From: Strongylocentrotus purpuratus
Taxonomy: Eukaryota; Echinodermata; Echinoidea; Camarodonta; Strongylocentrotidae
Length of the DNA: 64,000 bases
Reading direction: 5' to 3'
Assembly (NCBI RefSeq): GCF_000002235.5
Contig: NW_022145606.1
Span: 46,549,274 to 46,613,273, forward strand
Shown here: one piece after another, positions 11,501 through 23,610 of the stretch
Position numbering within the stretch: the stretch's first letter is position 1
Layout of the letters: the number at the start of each line of letters is the position of its first letter
Program-made: the position numbers and the translations under genes
The notes under the pieces: model-generated
Database searches by the model: none
Told to the model about the DNA's origin: nothing
Seen by the model: only the letters and a program-made list of their open reading frames with translations

Positions 11501-12963
11501 CAAACACAGCACCTAAACATTAAATAAATGAATCCTAGACTACTTTGTTTGTTTTTCTTTGAATATTTTTATTAATAAGTTCCAGGTTTACATCTAAATG
11601 AAATAGGGTTTGGAGTTGTTTGGTTATCCATGGTCACAAACAATTTTGGTCTAAAAGTTGACACGCACCAATGACGCAACTGAGCGAAATATGGCACTGA
11701 GTGTAGCCAACAGAGTCCACATCTACTAAAGATATAAACAAGAATTAACCCTCTTGGATTATTAAAGAAATCATACTTCATAGATTATTTTAAGGTGTAA
11801 CGTTAAATCTAGATTTAAATTCAATCGATGATTGTTGAATTAGATTCACGATGACGATCAAATTTGGAATAAAACCTGATTAGAAAGTTTATCTTGATGC
11901 AGATGAGCACCGAAATTCCCCGGGGTGGGCCTGCCGGAACCCCGGGGCTCTAACTAGAGTACAAGGGTGACATGACGGCAAACCGCAGCCAAACTACTTC
12001 ACGACGATGAAAAGGCGAAGTGCAATTTCGAGAGAAATATTTTCCTAGCCCTTTCCCAAAAATCTGTTGAGAACAGTCTCAAAATGTAAAGAAATTACCG
12101 TAGATCACGAATTACAGCTTTTTCAACATTAATTACTAAATTCACTCAATCAATTCTCGCTACCCTAAATAGGTACGAAAATCTCGAAATTCGCGAGACG
12201 AGGTAATTTTCACTCTCTCGGGTCGTCACTACAACTTCCGGTATAGAGTCCCATCCCGCTGGCGCTAGCGCCTGTGTTCGCTGTGCAGAGTTTTCACGCA
12301 CGCTAAAATCGATGCCAATCAGTGTAATTTGTACAGATTATAATATGCAATGGAAAGCTTCGGGCAGAATTAGTGACTTTAGCACAAAAGGCCGTTAAAC
12401 TCTACCGTGAAAGAGAGGGTTGTGATCACGAACGCCTGCACAGGAAGCTGTAATGTCGAAAAGCTATCCCATAATGCAATGCGCGTTTTCAGGATTTTCC
12501 CCGGATCTCGGCAGAATCGCTATTTGGGGTAGCGAGAATTACTCACCCATTCTCCATTCTCCGTGAACTAAATCTTCTCACTTTGTGCGAGTAGCGTCGT
12601 GCATGAATCAGACTGCTGCGATTGCGACCTCAACAACATGCACAGTAGTTAGTACCGTACCTCGATTACATGAATATTCAAGAGAATCGAGACTTTCCCC
12701 GACCCTGCGTAATGAATATTCATGAAATAATAGGAATCCGGGCTCGCCGTGGTACGAAAAAATAAGACGCCCCCCGGCTACTCACACACCGTGACACGAG
12801 CTCTCACTCTCGAGCTCTCAGAATCAATCTTTGTTTAACCTCCGGAAAATATTCAAATATCAAAAACCACATAAATATCACCTTATGAATACGAAATTAC
12901 GGAATAAATACGACATGTACTTACAGGATTTCTACAGAAAACCGTGTCAAGCGTTGGGTTCAT
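8555..12963 (-). CDS. Candidate small multi-exon gene, product unknown
   Basis: Exon 1 (12,963 to 12,925) starts ATG, encodes MNPTLDTVFCRNP and ends in phase 0 at a strong donor GTAAGT. Exon 2 (11,018 to 10,933) follows a pyrimidine tract and TTTTAG, is open only in the phase that exon 1 requires (FKKIETEELE...TQKVPC) and ends at GTAAAG in phase 2. A possible exon 3 starts at 9,409 after CTCATGTAG and reads MMLLYEDDEGML in the required phase, but its donor (GTTTAT, at 9,372) is weak. The last exon (8,715 to 8,644) reads ATTLVMNAEDIYTGLRLKD...V then TAA, with AATAAA at 8,560-8,555. Phases can be joined to about 77 residues. I do not recognise the protein. Exons 1, 2 and the last are reasonably supported; exon 3 is weak. 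Confidence 0.35.
9768..10139. mobile_element. hAT-like non-autonomous element with poly-G ends
   Basis: The left end starts CAGGCGCGGATCCAGG and the right end, reverse-complemented, starts CAGGCCCGTAGCCAGG, giving imperfect TIRs of about 16 bp followed by G/C runs. The interior contains the module GATTCGTTGTACAGTTCTCG, which recurs several times at 27.3-28.3 kb. I could not find a clean 8-bp target duplication. A nearby C-rich stretch (10,143-10,330) has duplicated phrases around GGAAGCTTAGGGGTTTTAGG. Confidence 0.6.
10140..10930. repeat. Low-complexity C/T- and G-rich sequence
   Basis: Poly-C/poly-G islands at 10,457-10,470, 10,680-10,694, 10,723-10,737 and 10,845-10,862 are separated by CTTTTC-type pyrimidine tracts. 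Pro/Phe-rich or Lys/Arg-rich frames here are artefacts. Confidence 0.6.
12152..12540. mobile_element. Small TIR element, 389 bp, in intron 1 of the candidate gene
   Basis: The left end AATTCTCGCTACCCTAAATA and the right end, reverse-complemented AATTCTCGCTACCCCAAATA, match at 19 of 20 positions. Flanks share ACTCA but offset by three bases on the left, so a target duplication is not established. The interior is not repetitive and has no ORF. Confidence 0.5.
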
Positions 12964-15032
12964 TGTCACAGATAAAGTCTATATTTAGCCCGTAGTTGTT
13001 TTAGAGCGCGACAGTGCAATTAGACTCGTTCGCGAACTATCAATACATTATTGACTATATCAACTTGTTGTTTGTTTTATGAAACAGATTTTTACTTCTA
13101 TCGCAGATTGAATTCTTAATTAGATGTGTTATAGATATCAAATTTGCTATATTAATTCGATTCTGAGTTCAATGCTGCGGATAAATTCGAGTCTCCTAAG
13201 ACTTCTGGTGCATTTGAGTCTTGAACAAGACTATTCAGACGCTACCGCTGTTCTTAAAGAAAAAATCCGCAATTGTCAATGACTGCTTAATTTGTGTCGA
13301 TCTGACGTTGTCATTTAAGTTGTAGGCAGTTTCGTTTGTTAATGTTCTGTTTCAAAGGGAAACAATTATCTTCATAAGCCAATTAAGTCGAATTCAGAAG
13401 AATGTTAGATGGTGCAGAGGTACAGCTCAATTAGACTATACAGTGGTATTAACAAGAAGGTCAGTATATAGAGAAACATATAAGGCGTACTGCATGGGGA
13501 TGATATAAATACTGATAATGAATATGATAATGATGACGATAATAATAATAATAGTAATAATAATCATAATAATAACAACAATAACAACCTACAATAATGA
13601 TAATAAACCATATGTTTGAGGCTTGGAGCTTTTATGTCACTTTAATTCAGTTCGCACAATTTTGGTTGCTCTCGCCAGATCAGACATTGAATATATATTC
13701 TTCAAATTGAAAGGCTATTTACGTATTTAAAAACAAAATTGAATAGCGGAACTACAATTCATCGCCCCTGAGAATTAATACTGCTTGAACACTCATGCTG
13801 AGGATCAATTTACAAGAAACATGATAGCATATATACCTCAAAGTTAATTGTGCTGAACACTTATTGAGGGGGTGCATTAAAAGAAAACATATGGAGATAA
13901 TGAATAATAACATATGCAAGGTAAACCCCAAAAGCCCATATCTATACCATAGATGAATACCAAGGTTTGATTGTTCTAAAACGACTGCAGGATTAAATAA
14001 ATTCCTATTATTCGAATGATCTATTTAACCTGAAATGGGTATACATAAACAATGTTAACATCGTGATATCCAATAATCATACAGTGGCAAACCTGGCACA
14101 CACAACAGCTCTTACATCTATTTGTCACATATTGCAGCTATAATCTTCTATAGATTTCTTGTGTTAGAATTATATTCACCACATAATGTGTATAATTTTG
14201 TTAGTTTTACACTAAGTATTATGGAAAGACATAAAAACGTATTAGGTTCGACTTGCATAATAAATAAATGGCAGGGGGAAAAAAAATCTGAATTCGTCTT
14301 ATTGCTACGCAAATTCTACCTCTAATTAAACGGAATTAAACGGCGTGATACACCCTTTCCTGCATGTAAAATGCACGACGTGTAAATCGATTTCCACACA
14401 ATCTGTCGCGAATGGGATCCATCCTGAATGGCAAAATGTGTATGTACGAAGGATTACAGTTCGAGATCGTGTTATCGTCCCGTTAGGTAGTTTGATCAAC
14501 TTTTTGTCTTGCGCTTTAAATTGATGATTCAAACTTTGTAGAGTGATAGTTCATGCCATTTCATATTTTTAGAATCAATTTTTGAAACATGGGTACATTA
14601 AAAACATATTTTAAAAATTAATTAACCTAATCTATTTTGAAGAGCGCCCTCGCTTTTATCCTCGTATCGACGTACCTAATAATATTGCTCTTTTATGTCA
14701 GCTTTTTTCTGGTCAATATAGACGTTTCTTTCAGCTAGATTCCTTTCGTGTGCATTCAGCCTTCTTTCAAATAGGTCTTACAACTGATTGGATTCAAATG
14801 TTTGTCCCTAAACGGAAAATGTACTTAAATAGCGCATTGTTCTTAATATGTTTGCCATGTTTTGTCAATGGAAGCTTCTTGTATAGCCACTGCCCCCCTT
14901 TTAAATATAAGACAGATTATCTACAAACTATAATAAAACCGTGTAACAATTTAGGAAATTTATCAAGGAGAATTACAAAATATGATTATAGATTATTGAA
15001 AATAAAATTTAGCTATGCCCATACATTTTTCA
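12964..15032. other. AT-rich intergenic sequence, no gene seen
   Basis: This would include the promoter region of the candidate minus-strand gene, but I see no clear TATA or initiator. A GAT/AAT microsatellite lies at 13,515-13,605. A 110-codon frame at 14,750-15,082 has AT-driven composition and overlaps the next element, so I do not call it. Confidence 0.45.
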
Positions 15033-15781
15033 TTAAAGGAAACCTAAACCCAAAGAATAAGTGTAGGTATTCTGAAAAATGAGATGTATTCCTGCCCTTT
15101 GATGTACAATATTCCTTACGAAAATGTACAAGATATATATAAATGACGATATTCCTGGCATGGTGTGATGCTTGTCAGCATGACATGGGCGCAGCCATTT
15201 TCTTAAAGATGTGACGTATCTGTTGAAGTTGTACATGTATCATGCACCAAGCTTTAGTTGGAAAGAATTTTTAAATCAATAACGACGGAAACCTTTACTT
15301 TTCAATGAAAAAAATAACAACTGAGATGATAGAAATTAAATAAGGTGAAAAATAAATAACAGGGGCACAATTGTAACAAATACATTTATAAATACTACAC
15401 TATAGCAGTTGACAAATCTATTTCATTTATGATAAACCTTCAACCCAGAAGAGCACTAACTAATTTATGCAATTTGCGTTCTGGCAATTATAGTACAAAG
15501 GATAATAGCAGGTGAATGAAATGCTTCATCACCACACACGTCTGGGAAAGAAGCATCCATACATTTGAATACATTTAGGCCTACTTGATAACCGACTTCG
15601 CATAGTACGTCACATTATCAAGAAAATGGCGATGCCCATGTCGTGCTGAGAAAGTGTACTTTATTTTTGCTTTATACCTCTCTCATAAACTTCGGTGGGG
15701 AATCTTTTAGATTTATGGGTAATAACATAATGAATCTCTCAGAATAAGTAAAGTTATTACTTGGGGTTTGGTTTCCTTTAA
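15033..15781. mobile_element. TTAA-flanked foldback element, about 0.74 kb
   Basis: Both ends lie next to TTAA (15,033-15,036 and 15,778-15,781). The left end reads TTAAAGGAAACCTAAACCC and the right end, reverse-complemented, TTAAAGGAAACCAAACCCC. Imperfect inverted similarity continues inward for about 200 bp, for example GACATGGGCGCAGCCATTTT near 15,183 against GACATGGGCATCGCCATTTT on the other strand near 15,630. The TTAA target is typical of piggyBac-like and Kolobok-like elements; no transposase is present. Confidence 0.65.
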
Positions 15782-16374
15782 GCTCAGTAGAATTGCCTTA
15801 GTAAGATATATTGAATGTCTTAAATCATAGATGTAATTTTAATTTTAACGGGGCATTGCGGAAAATGTGAAAAAAAGTATTTGAAAAAATATTGTGTATC
15901 AGTTTATAAAATGTACATTGTATGAGTGATGAGGGGCAGCATTGTAATGCAAAGCTTGAAAATATAATTTTGGCCCTGGAATATCGTTTTTTGATTTTGT
16001 TGTTACATCAGAGGGTTTTCATGACATGCAGTGAAACTTCTATCGTTACCACATCACAGGGTTATATCAATGCCCTTCTAGTTCCCAATTTGCGACATAG
16101 AGTAGAGAACATCGATGTGTTTTGAACAGCTATCATGTTTCTGTGGAGATCCAGAATATGATCTAGCTCTGAGCAGATGTTTTACTTTTCTCAGAATCTC
16201 ACAGCCCTAATTAGTCAAAATACTTTTACTTTACTTTAGCGGCGTCCTACCGGTTTCTCGTAATATGATGGACCAGAACTTCCCTCTCCAAATCTCAACA
16301 ACCCATTTCACATCAAGTCTCTCTTAATCACACCAAGGCACAGCTGGCAGCCATTAGACTTCAAGTATGTGGCG
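15782..16374. other. No gene seen
   Basis: AT-rich, non-repetitive sequence; the frame at 15,922-16,125 has no supporting signal. Confidence 0.35.
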
Positions 16375-16775
16375 TCTACACTCAGGGGCGGATCCAGCCG
16401 GCGAAAAGAGGTGGGGGGGGGGCAAGTCTTGAGAAAAAATATAGCGCCGACTTAGCCGGCCGGTGAAAATGAAAAAATGGGAGGGGGGGGGGGGGGGCTG
16501 GGTGTAAAAGCACATTTTTTGGGAGGGGCCCAATTCGTGAGAAAATATTTAGCAGCGATTCATCCAGTCGGTGAATACGCAGGGGGGGGGGGGTGGGGGT
16601 GTGATATTTCTTTTGGTGTGGGCGAAAATGTTTTTAATTTTTTTTGGGGGGCCGCTTTTGTTTTTGTTAAAAAAAAGCTTAAACTTACGTTCTTATCCTT
16701 TTTTTAAAACTGTTTTTTAGGCTAGGGGGGGGGGGGTCGGAAAAATCGCCACATGGATCCGCGTGTGTCTACTCT
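16375..16775. mobile_element. hAT-like non-autonomous element, 385 bp, with near-perfect 8-bp duplication
   Basis: The element spans 16,383-16,767. The left end is CAGGGGCGGATCCAGC and the right end, reverse-complemented, is CACACGCGGATCCATG, a match at 12 of 16. The flanks are TCTACACT and TCTACTCT, 7 of 8 identical, as expected for a hAT target duplication. The interior is made of G runs and two or three diverged units containing GCCGGCGAAAA or CCGGTGAAAATG. No ORF is meaningful. Confidence 0.65.
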
Positions 16776-17039
16776 GACTTAATGGCACAAACGAACAATT
16801 CAAAGACATGAAATTGCAAAAGAATAAATCTCATCCAGTTTGAAGTACATGTAGTACAATACTGATAAAATCGTTTATTAAAAATATAATTCTTCTGTCA
16901 TTATTGTTAGAAGAAACACATTCTTGGTAATAATATAACGTCAGGTATTTAGGGTAGCTGAACAAAAACAAATTTAAAAACACATATATGTTTATACAGG
17001 CAAATAAAGTACAAATTGCATTCAGAGATAGGATCCATT

Positions 17040-17365
17040 ACCAAAGTTAAACATACATGTAATCATTTTATAAGTTATTATGCTTGATGAATAAACTTGA
17101 ATTATGTTATTTTATTTTACCGTTACATGCAATACATGATTGTTATTTTCTTCATGCCACAAAGTTAAACATACATGCAATCATTCTATAAGTTATTATG
17201 CTTGATGAATGAACTTGAATTATGTTATTTTATTTACCGTTACATGCCGTACATGATTGTTATTTTCTTCATGCCACAAAGTTCAACAAACATGCAATCA
17301 TTCTATTAGTTATTATGCTTGATGGATGAACTTGAATTATGTTATGTTATTTTACCGTTACTTCT
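17040..17365. repeat. Tandem repeat, about 2.7 units of 118 bp
   Basis: The phrase TTATTATGCTTGATGAATGA and the following TTACCGTTACATGC / ATGATTGTTATTTTCTTCAT recur at roughly 118-bp spacing from 17,040 to 17,360. Units are highly similar. Confidence 0.8.
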
Positions 17366-19135
17366 TAAATATATTTATATGTAACACCAGTGGATGTGGA
17401 GAACCTCATGACAGAATGGAAATTCTTTTAGGTAATCCTCAGGCGTCCGCTGGTGGCATTTTCAATGTCTTGTAACTCTTAATGTTATATGATCTGTGTT
17501 GTCATTTCTATTTTGTTTATACATGTACCTGGAAATCAAATAAATTTCAAAGAAAAAAACAAATTATAATAGGACCTACACATGTACTCGTTATTACACA
17601 TCACATGATTGCAATGATAAAGATGTCAATACAAGTTGATACTATGAAAGAGAAAAAAGACTAATGCACATGCCTCTCAACAAAGACATACAAAAGCCAA
17701 GTTTTTTTCCTATCCAATCGAACAAGTCTGAACATTTGAGGCAAAAGGCATCATTATGTAATTGCTGAACTAACCCAATAACACATTCCTCTATCGATTG
17801 AATTGCTTGAGAGGAATACCTATAGGGGGGGGGGGGTATCTGAAATGATATGTGACACCCCATCAAAGAGTGAAAAGAAAAGTAAAGGAATGCAACGTGA
17901 CCCCTCCCACATATGCTCCAACTTGAGATTCCAGTTATCTGTCTAAATAATTATTTCAATTAATAAGAGCAGTAGCCCCCCCCCCCCGCCCCCCATGACA
18001 TCAGTGCCCCCTCAGTAACTCAACCCATGCTAAACTATTAACACTAACGATTAATTATCAAAAACCAAGATCATGACAAGATATCAGTTGACAAGTCTTA
18101 AACTGCTTATACAGGAATATCAATTATTTAAGTTAAACTTACACTGTACATGCACTATGTATTTCATGAGAAGACGTTACGTACATGTTTAACCTTTCCC
18201 CCCATAAAAGATAGAGAGATTATATCAAACTTGCACACCAGAGAATTTGAAAATTTACCAGCAATTACCCTTAGCTTAATTACCTACTATGATGGGTGTA
18301 TTTTTGCTACCAAAGAATACATGCCAACATAAAATCAATAGGATTTTAAAGAATTATATACATTTGAATGTGGGCAATTCAACTAAAATTGACCATGAGC
18401 CGAACTCATGTAAATTGGCAATGACTTCAAAAATATATATTTCCTATAATGACAAATTTAGTACCAAACACAGGAAAAAAGGTATAAAAAAGAAAAAAAT
18501 CACCCCATTCTTTTCTTTGAGTAGAATAATAATATTGAAAATTGTTAATACGCATGACTTTTCATTGGGTGTAAAAGACAAGAAATTGTATAGCAATTGT
18601 AAATATTATAACCTTATTGTTAAACAATTATGTTCAGAGTATAAGCTTTTGTTGATACCTAAATAAGACTTATTACTTATTGAGCTCTAAAACTCAATCA
18701 GTTTTGAATTAAACCGACAATGGGTAATGAAATCCCATCGCAAACACAAATAAAAGCAGTCACAAAAAGTCAACACCACCCTCTCCTCAGAAAATACATG
18801 CCTATAATTGTGATTTTAAAATTCTGTAATAACCGATACATTGGTTAATTGGTGTGAAAAACATAAAGACAAGCTACACATAATTAACAAAAAGATTGCA
18901 TTAAAAAAAGATACTTCATTCTGAGATGACTCTTTTGTAATTAATCAAAATTGTAATAATAATCATAATGCATGTAATTACTTTGCTGATTTAGAGAGAA
19001 GGAGAAAACGTACATAAGAGGGGAGGATGGAAGAATGAAGAATGGAAAAGAGAAGAATGAAAAACATTAATATGGTAAGCAAAAATAAATAAATGCAAAC
19101 ATGACAAAGAGAATTAAAATCACAGTTGGTTGTTA
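17366..19135. other. AT-rich intergenic sequence
   Basis: Poly-G lies at 17,825-17,836 and C runs at 17,975-17,992. The frame at 18,289-18,666 (125 codons) is Lys/Asn/Ile-rich with no domain and I take it as AT-driven. Nothing else is supported. Confidence 0.4.
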
Positions 19136-19136
19136 A

Positions 19137-19790
19137 GGATCGAGTCGTACGATATAGGGAATAATTGAAGTGCGGTATCTCTCAGTTCTACAATAGGGTA
19201 CAGTTATGTGTAGAGAGTTTCAGAGTTCATGGCAAGAGGTTTGGCGACGAGTTGGCGGTAGAACATAATTCAATCTCGTGATGACTTAAACAGTTTGAGA
19301 GAAAAGGATTCAAGAAGGGCAAGACGGCAAGAAGTGGTGTGGTTTCATACAACTGTTCTTATCCAAGGATAATACAGCAGACACGTTTCTGTACTTTCTT
19401 CAGACTGCAAGATAACTGTTGGGGAAATTGATGTGGACCAAACTGGAGAAGCGTATTCGAGCAAAGATCGGATATATGTCGAGAAGATGTCTGCTAGATC
19501 TTCACATCATACTCCGAGATGTCGTAAATGTAGTTGTTTGCCGGCAATTGATATCATATCGAACACTTTGAAATTCCATTTGAGATCTGACTGTAATATA
19601 ACTCCCAGAATTGTCGGAGTGGTGCAGTTTTGGATGGCCTTGTGGTCTAGGTCCAGCATTTGAAGGGCTGGTTGGATACACTTGAGGAACACTTACTTGG
19701 ATTCGGTTTTGAACTGCTCACGTGAGTAAAATTCCTTGTCCATTACTAGTACTTGTCATGTCTAGTATAGTTACACAGAGTCCAGTTTCT
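19137..19790 (-). pseudogene. Decayed LINE reverse-transcriptase C-terminal fragment (jockey/L2-like)
   Basis: The minus strand, read across several frames, gives the ordered C-terminal motifs of a non-LTR reverse transcriptase. They are TPTILGVILQSDLKWN, then EDLADIFSTYIRSLLEYASP followed by VW, then KKVQKRVCCIILG, then VPYCRTERYRTSIIPYIVRL just before the stop near 19,140. In known elements of the jockey/L2/CR1 group these motifs occur in this order at the end of ORF2. At least two frameshifts and stops separate them, so it is dead. Only the 3' portion is present, as expected for a 5'-truncated insertion. Clade assignment is from motif memory only. Confidence 0.75.
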
Positions 19791-21584
19791 CTCCAACTAT
19801 TCAGTTACATACTGTGCAATGCAGTGAATGCTCCTGATGGTAAAATGTATCTAAATCACTGACTGTTCTTGCACCTTTTAATTCTCCCGCAAGGTGTCTG
19901 AAATGACCAGGGTTATTTCAGAATGGCATGTCTTTTCAACTAGAGTTCACCATTCTTTGGGATGTGCTGTTCTGTTTTTGGAAAACTGGTTGAATATTGC
20001 TCCACTGATAACTTTGGTCGAGCCATTTGATGCAGTGTTGAAGTTTTTCCTTTGCTAGTAGCTCTATCAAATAAAAGAAACAAAAGAGAAAAGAAAAAAA
20101 TCATTAAATTGTGATGAAAACTGAAGGAATCATGTAATAACGGATGCTGAGCTTGAGCAAAGCTGCAAAGGAGACAAGGGACACCAATCGGACTACTGTA
20201 AGATAATTTTTCATTTCAACACTTCGACACACATTTCCTAACATGCTTGAGGCTCTATTTCGTTTCCTTTGCAGGACTTTATCTGTTTCAAAGTATTGCA
20301 GACTGCTGGCCTCAACTTATCTTCACATTACTGATTTTTTTAATATAAAAAGTGTATAATATAGGCTTCAACACTATCATTTTAATCTTGAATAAATACC
20401 CTCTTTACTTTGTACAGAGTTATGTGGCACATTTAAAAATTAATATGAATATCATAAGTAGGTGTTTCTTCTAAATGATCCAACAGATGCAATACTAATT
20501 GGTAAAGATCAAAAATTACATATCTTGAAAACAGTCCAACATGAAGAAAAGTGCATGTCCTCGTAAAACAGTTTATGTTATGCCTCAACAATAACGTTCG
20601 CTGTAAAAAGTGTGTGACTCTTTCAACACTCTATGCTAGTGGGAGGCGGGTCCGCTAAAACATATATCGTGAGATCAAAGTATCATTAGATTAAATTTTC
20701 ATTCCTGGATTTTGTACAGTTTTGGGTTTCAGAGATTAAAAAATAAATAATAAAATCCCCCCATTGTGTAAATTCTATAACGTTATCTGTTATTAAACAA
20801 TGTGAGAGTTTTTTCTATTGTCATAAAGAGAAATCCTTATGTGAATTTTGACCTACTTACCCCAAATATAATCAGATTGTCTTCCTTAAGTGATACATAC
20901 TATTAACAGGTTTGAAGTTCATACCTCAAATGATTACTGAGCTATCGCAATTACAAGGCTTAAAACGCCCTAGTTTCATGCAGTCTAGTCAGTTAAAGGG
21001 CCCATGTCATCCAAATACATGTTTATTCATGTTAGTGTGTAGTCCTGCATACATCTCATATTTTGATATGTAAACTTCTGAATGTGTTTCATAGATTGTT
21101 AAATATTGTTTTAAAACATGTTTTTTTCAAGCTTGCTAAGCTCCATCCTAAAAATCCGCCAGATCTCATTCTCCATGTGACATCATCTGTCAGTCATCAA
21201 TGAGCTAACTTGAGAAAGTGGTATGTAACTTTGCCGAAGTTGACCACCTGTTACAATACAACAATTTGGTTGGCAGGGGCCCTCAAAAGCATTTGGCCAA
21301 AATATTGCCAAGGTAACAACCAGTCATACATTTTTCTGCTGCAGTTAGGTCTAAGATCAATTACTGCGATTCGCATAACTTTTAATGATCCCTCATGTGC
21401 AAGAAATCTTAAGGAAAACTTTAAACCCTGGCGTGCTACTGCCGTGTGATGTGTTACGGTGGACGCACCACACTGCTCTGTTGTACTACCGCAAGCATTA
21501 CAATGGCTGCACACATCACGTGCATTCATTAATTGGAAATGCCCTTTAGGCTCCCTGCACCAAAAGCAGGCATGCATGGTGTTA
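19791..21584. other. No gene seen; one TTAA-type element end
   Basis: AT-rich sequence. At 20,994 a TTAAAGGGCCCATGTCATCC phrase looks like the end of another TTAA-type element, but I found no matching right end in the window. Overlapping short frames on both strands at 21,210-21,725 lack any recognisable domain. Confidence 0.35.
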
Positions 21585-22460
21585 GGACTTGTATGTGACA
21601 GAAGTAATTGTGAGGCAAGAGAAGCTGTGAAAGTGGAAGGACAGCGAGGATATCGTACATATGTTCAAGAATGTCTGGTTTCTGTTCGTAATAGATATGA
21701 AAACAAAATTATACTAATTGTATGACAGCTAGCATTCAATTCAATGTTAAGATGCAATCAAATTTATAAAATTGTTAATATTTAATCCCTGGGAAAATCA
21801 CAAATGATGGGAACACTGGATGTTGAAGTGGGTGTATAGGATCATGCTACTTGTATAGGGTCAACGTATTACCCCCGCCCATGATGATGATTATACGACT
21901 GAGAGTACGTCAACTGTGATCACTGCTGTTAGTGAGACAGCCCCACATCCATTGCTGCTTCAATGTACTTACCACAATATGTAATTCTTTCATAGCAGGT
22001 AATTAGCAGGCAAGTGGTTGTGTCTAAGGGTTGAATAGCAGCTTCAATTGAGGCCAAGTGTCCCTAGTGCTGTCAGCGCTGCACCAGAATCAGGCACGGT
22101 GTTTGATAGGACTTGTGACAGATGTAATTGTGAGGCAAAAGAAGCTGCGAAGGTGGATGGATAGCGATGATCGATCTCCTACATCTTCAAGCATGTTTGG
22201 TTTCTGTTCATAATAGATGAAATTACACTAATTTTATGACAGCTAGCAATCAAATCAATGTGAATTAAGATGCAATCAAATTTATAAAATTGACTTTATC
22301 CCTGGGAAAATCACAAATGATGGGAACACTGGATGTAGAATGGGTGTATAGGATCATGCTACTTGTATGGCATCAAAGTATGACCCCCCCCCCTCCCTTT
22401 TCATAACATTCACTCCAATGTGAAGATGCAATCAAATTTATAACACCACTGGGGAAATCG
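21585..22460. repeat. Direct duplication, spacing about 520 bp, plus a shorter third piece
   Basis: The stretch from about 21,590 to 21,870 recurs at about 22,105-22,385. Shared phrases include GTAATTGTGAGGCAA, GATGCAATCAAATTTATAAA, TCACAAATGATGGGAACACT and GGATCATGCTACTTGTAT. A third short piece at 22,420-22,520 repeats part of it. Confidence 0.75.
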
Positions 22461-22925
22461 CAAATGATGGGAACTATACGTACTACACCAATGCAGAATT
22501 ATGTGCATAGGATCATTACCCCCCCCCCTCCCTCCGACTATAAATAGCTTTCCCTGAATTGTTCAAGTCAGTGCTTATTGTGTAGGCCTACTACTGTATA
22601 TGCCCTTTGCTTGTTCGTATTGTTAGATTACAACAGTAATTACCAAAACAATAACATTTTTTTCTTCAAAAATGAAGTTGGGCCAGTGTATGATCCTAAG
22701 AAACAATTTTACCCCCCAAAAAATTACATTGATAACTCATTTCAATGAAAACATATAAAATCTGATTGATTAAAATATAATGAAATTATAACATAAAGAA
22801 CAATTAATATATTCCATCTAAAAAATATTGAGTGAAAAATCCTGGTTATTATGTGTTAATGGCCAAGAACATGCTGCCTGCTCCAAAATGCATTATCATT
22901 CTATTTTGCCATTTAATGGTCCCAA
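22461..22925. other. AT-rich intergenic sequence
   Basis: C runs at 22,510-22,518; otherwise no feature is seen. Confidence 0.35.
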
Positions 22926-23162
22926 ATAGAAAAATAGATATTTTTTTTTTCTTTTTTCAAATCATATGTGATGTGTATTTCTAACAATGTGTTATTCCTA
23001 TTATTCTCTATCTTTATGAAAAAGAAAAAAAATAATTGCAAATTACAATGGATGTGGCTCTTTTACTTGTCCTTGCATGGCCCTAGCTTGACTTCCCGCA
23101 GGGTACTTTGTGCCAAGTTATTTCTCTAAGAGTGGAATTGATGTGAGGAATATTGCCATTTT

Positions 23163-23610
23163 CAGTAGGGGCACTGGACTGAGAATGAAGATTGTCCGCA
23201 TAAACGAGAATATCCTGGTAAACGCGGACAAGTCTCGACCTAAAAAAATAAGGAAAGTCTGCAATTTTCACAGACGTTTTTTCTTCTTCGGTGCTCTGCG
23301 GTTACAGGGTTCCTGATCCGCGTGCTGGCAATTAATGCGAAAAAACGGATTCCGCGTAATAAAATACCCACAGTTCACCGTCTACTTTCTATGGGTTGTC
23401 CGTCTTCCCTAGGATTTGCGTAAGTGTAAAATGCATTATGGGGCATCATCGCAGAATTCGTTTTTCGCATCACCAACGCGCGGATCGGGAATCCGGATCC
23501 TTCGCGAAAATGCGGATGATCCTTATTTTTCTGGATGCAAATGGTCTGCGTTTACGAGGGTATTGTCATTTATGCGGACGATGCTCATTCTCGTACTAGC
23601 ACCCCTACTG
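23163..23610. mobile_element. Foldback element in tandem unit 1
   Basis: The left end is CAGTAGGGGCACTGG and the right end, reverse-complemented, CAGTAGGGGTGCTAG. Inverted similarity continues for about 100 bp (GTCCGCATAAACGAGAATA against GTCCGCATAAATGACAATA). ATTTT directly flanks both ends (23,158-23,162 and 23,611-23,615), a possible 5-bp target duplication. Confidence 0.65.

Larger units (their letters stand above)
5938..12779. mobile_element. 6.8-kb segment with 104-bp TIRs and perfect 9-bp direct repeat (Mutator-like signature)
   Basis: The left end (5,947-6,050) and right end (12,667-12,770) are inverted repeats of 104 bp that differ at one position by my reading; both begin GCGTCTTATTTTTTCG. 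Immediately outside both ends is the identical 9-mer CCCCCGGCT (5,938-5,946 and 12,771-12,779). Long TIRs plus a 9-bp duplication are the classic Mutator-like pattern. No transposase is visible, so it would be non-autonomous. The interior carries a simple-repeat array (7.0-7.4 kb), a hAT-like element (9,768-10,139), another TIR pair (12,152-12,540) and candidate host-like exons. An alternative is a chance or recombination-derived inverted repeat, but the exact 9-mers make that less likely. Confidence 0.6.

Noticed and set aside
14750..15082. 110-codon plus-strand frame with a hydrophobic N-terminal part resembling a signal peptide
   Set aside because: AT-driven composition, no domain, and its end overlaps the TTAA element at 15,033.
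18289..18666. 125-codon plus-strand frame
   Set aside because: Lys/Asn/Ile/Tyr-rich sequence typical of AT-rich non-coding DNA; no splice sites or family resemblance.
21210..21725. Overlapping 79-108-codon frames on both strands
   Set aside because: No recognisable domain; part lies in duplicated non-coding sequence repeated at about 22,105.
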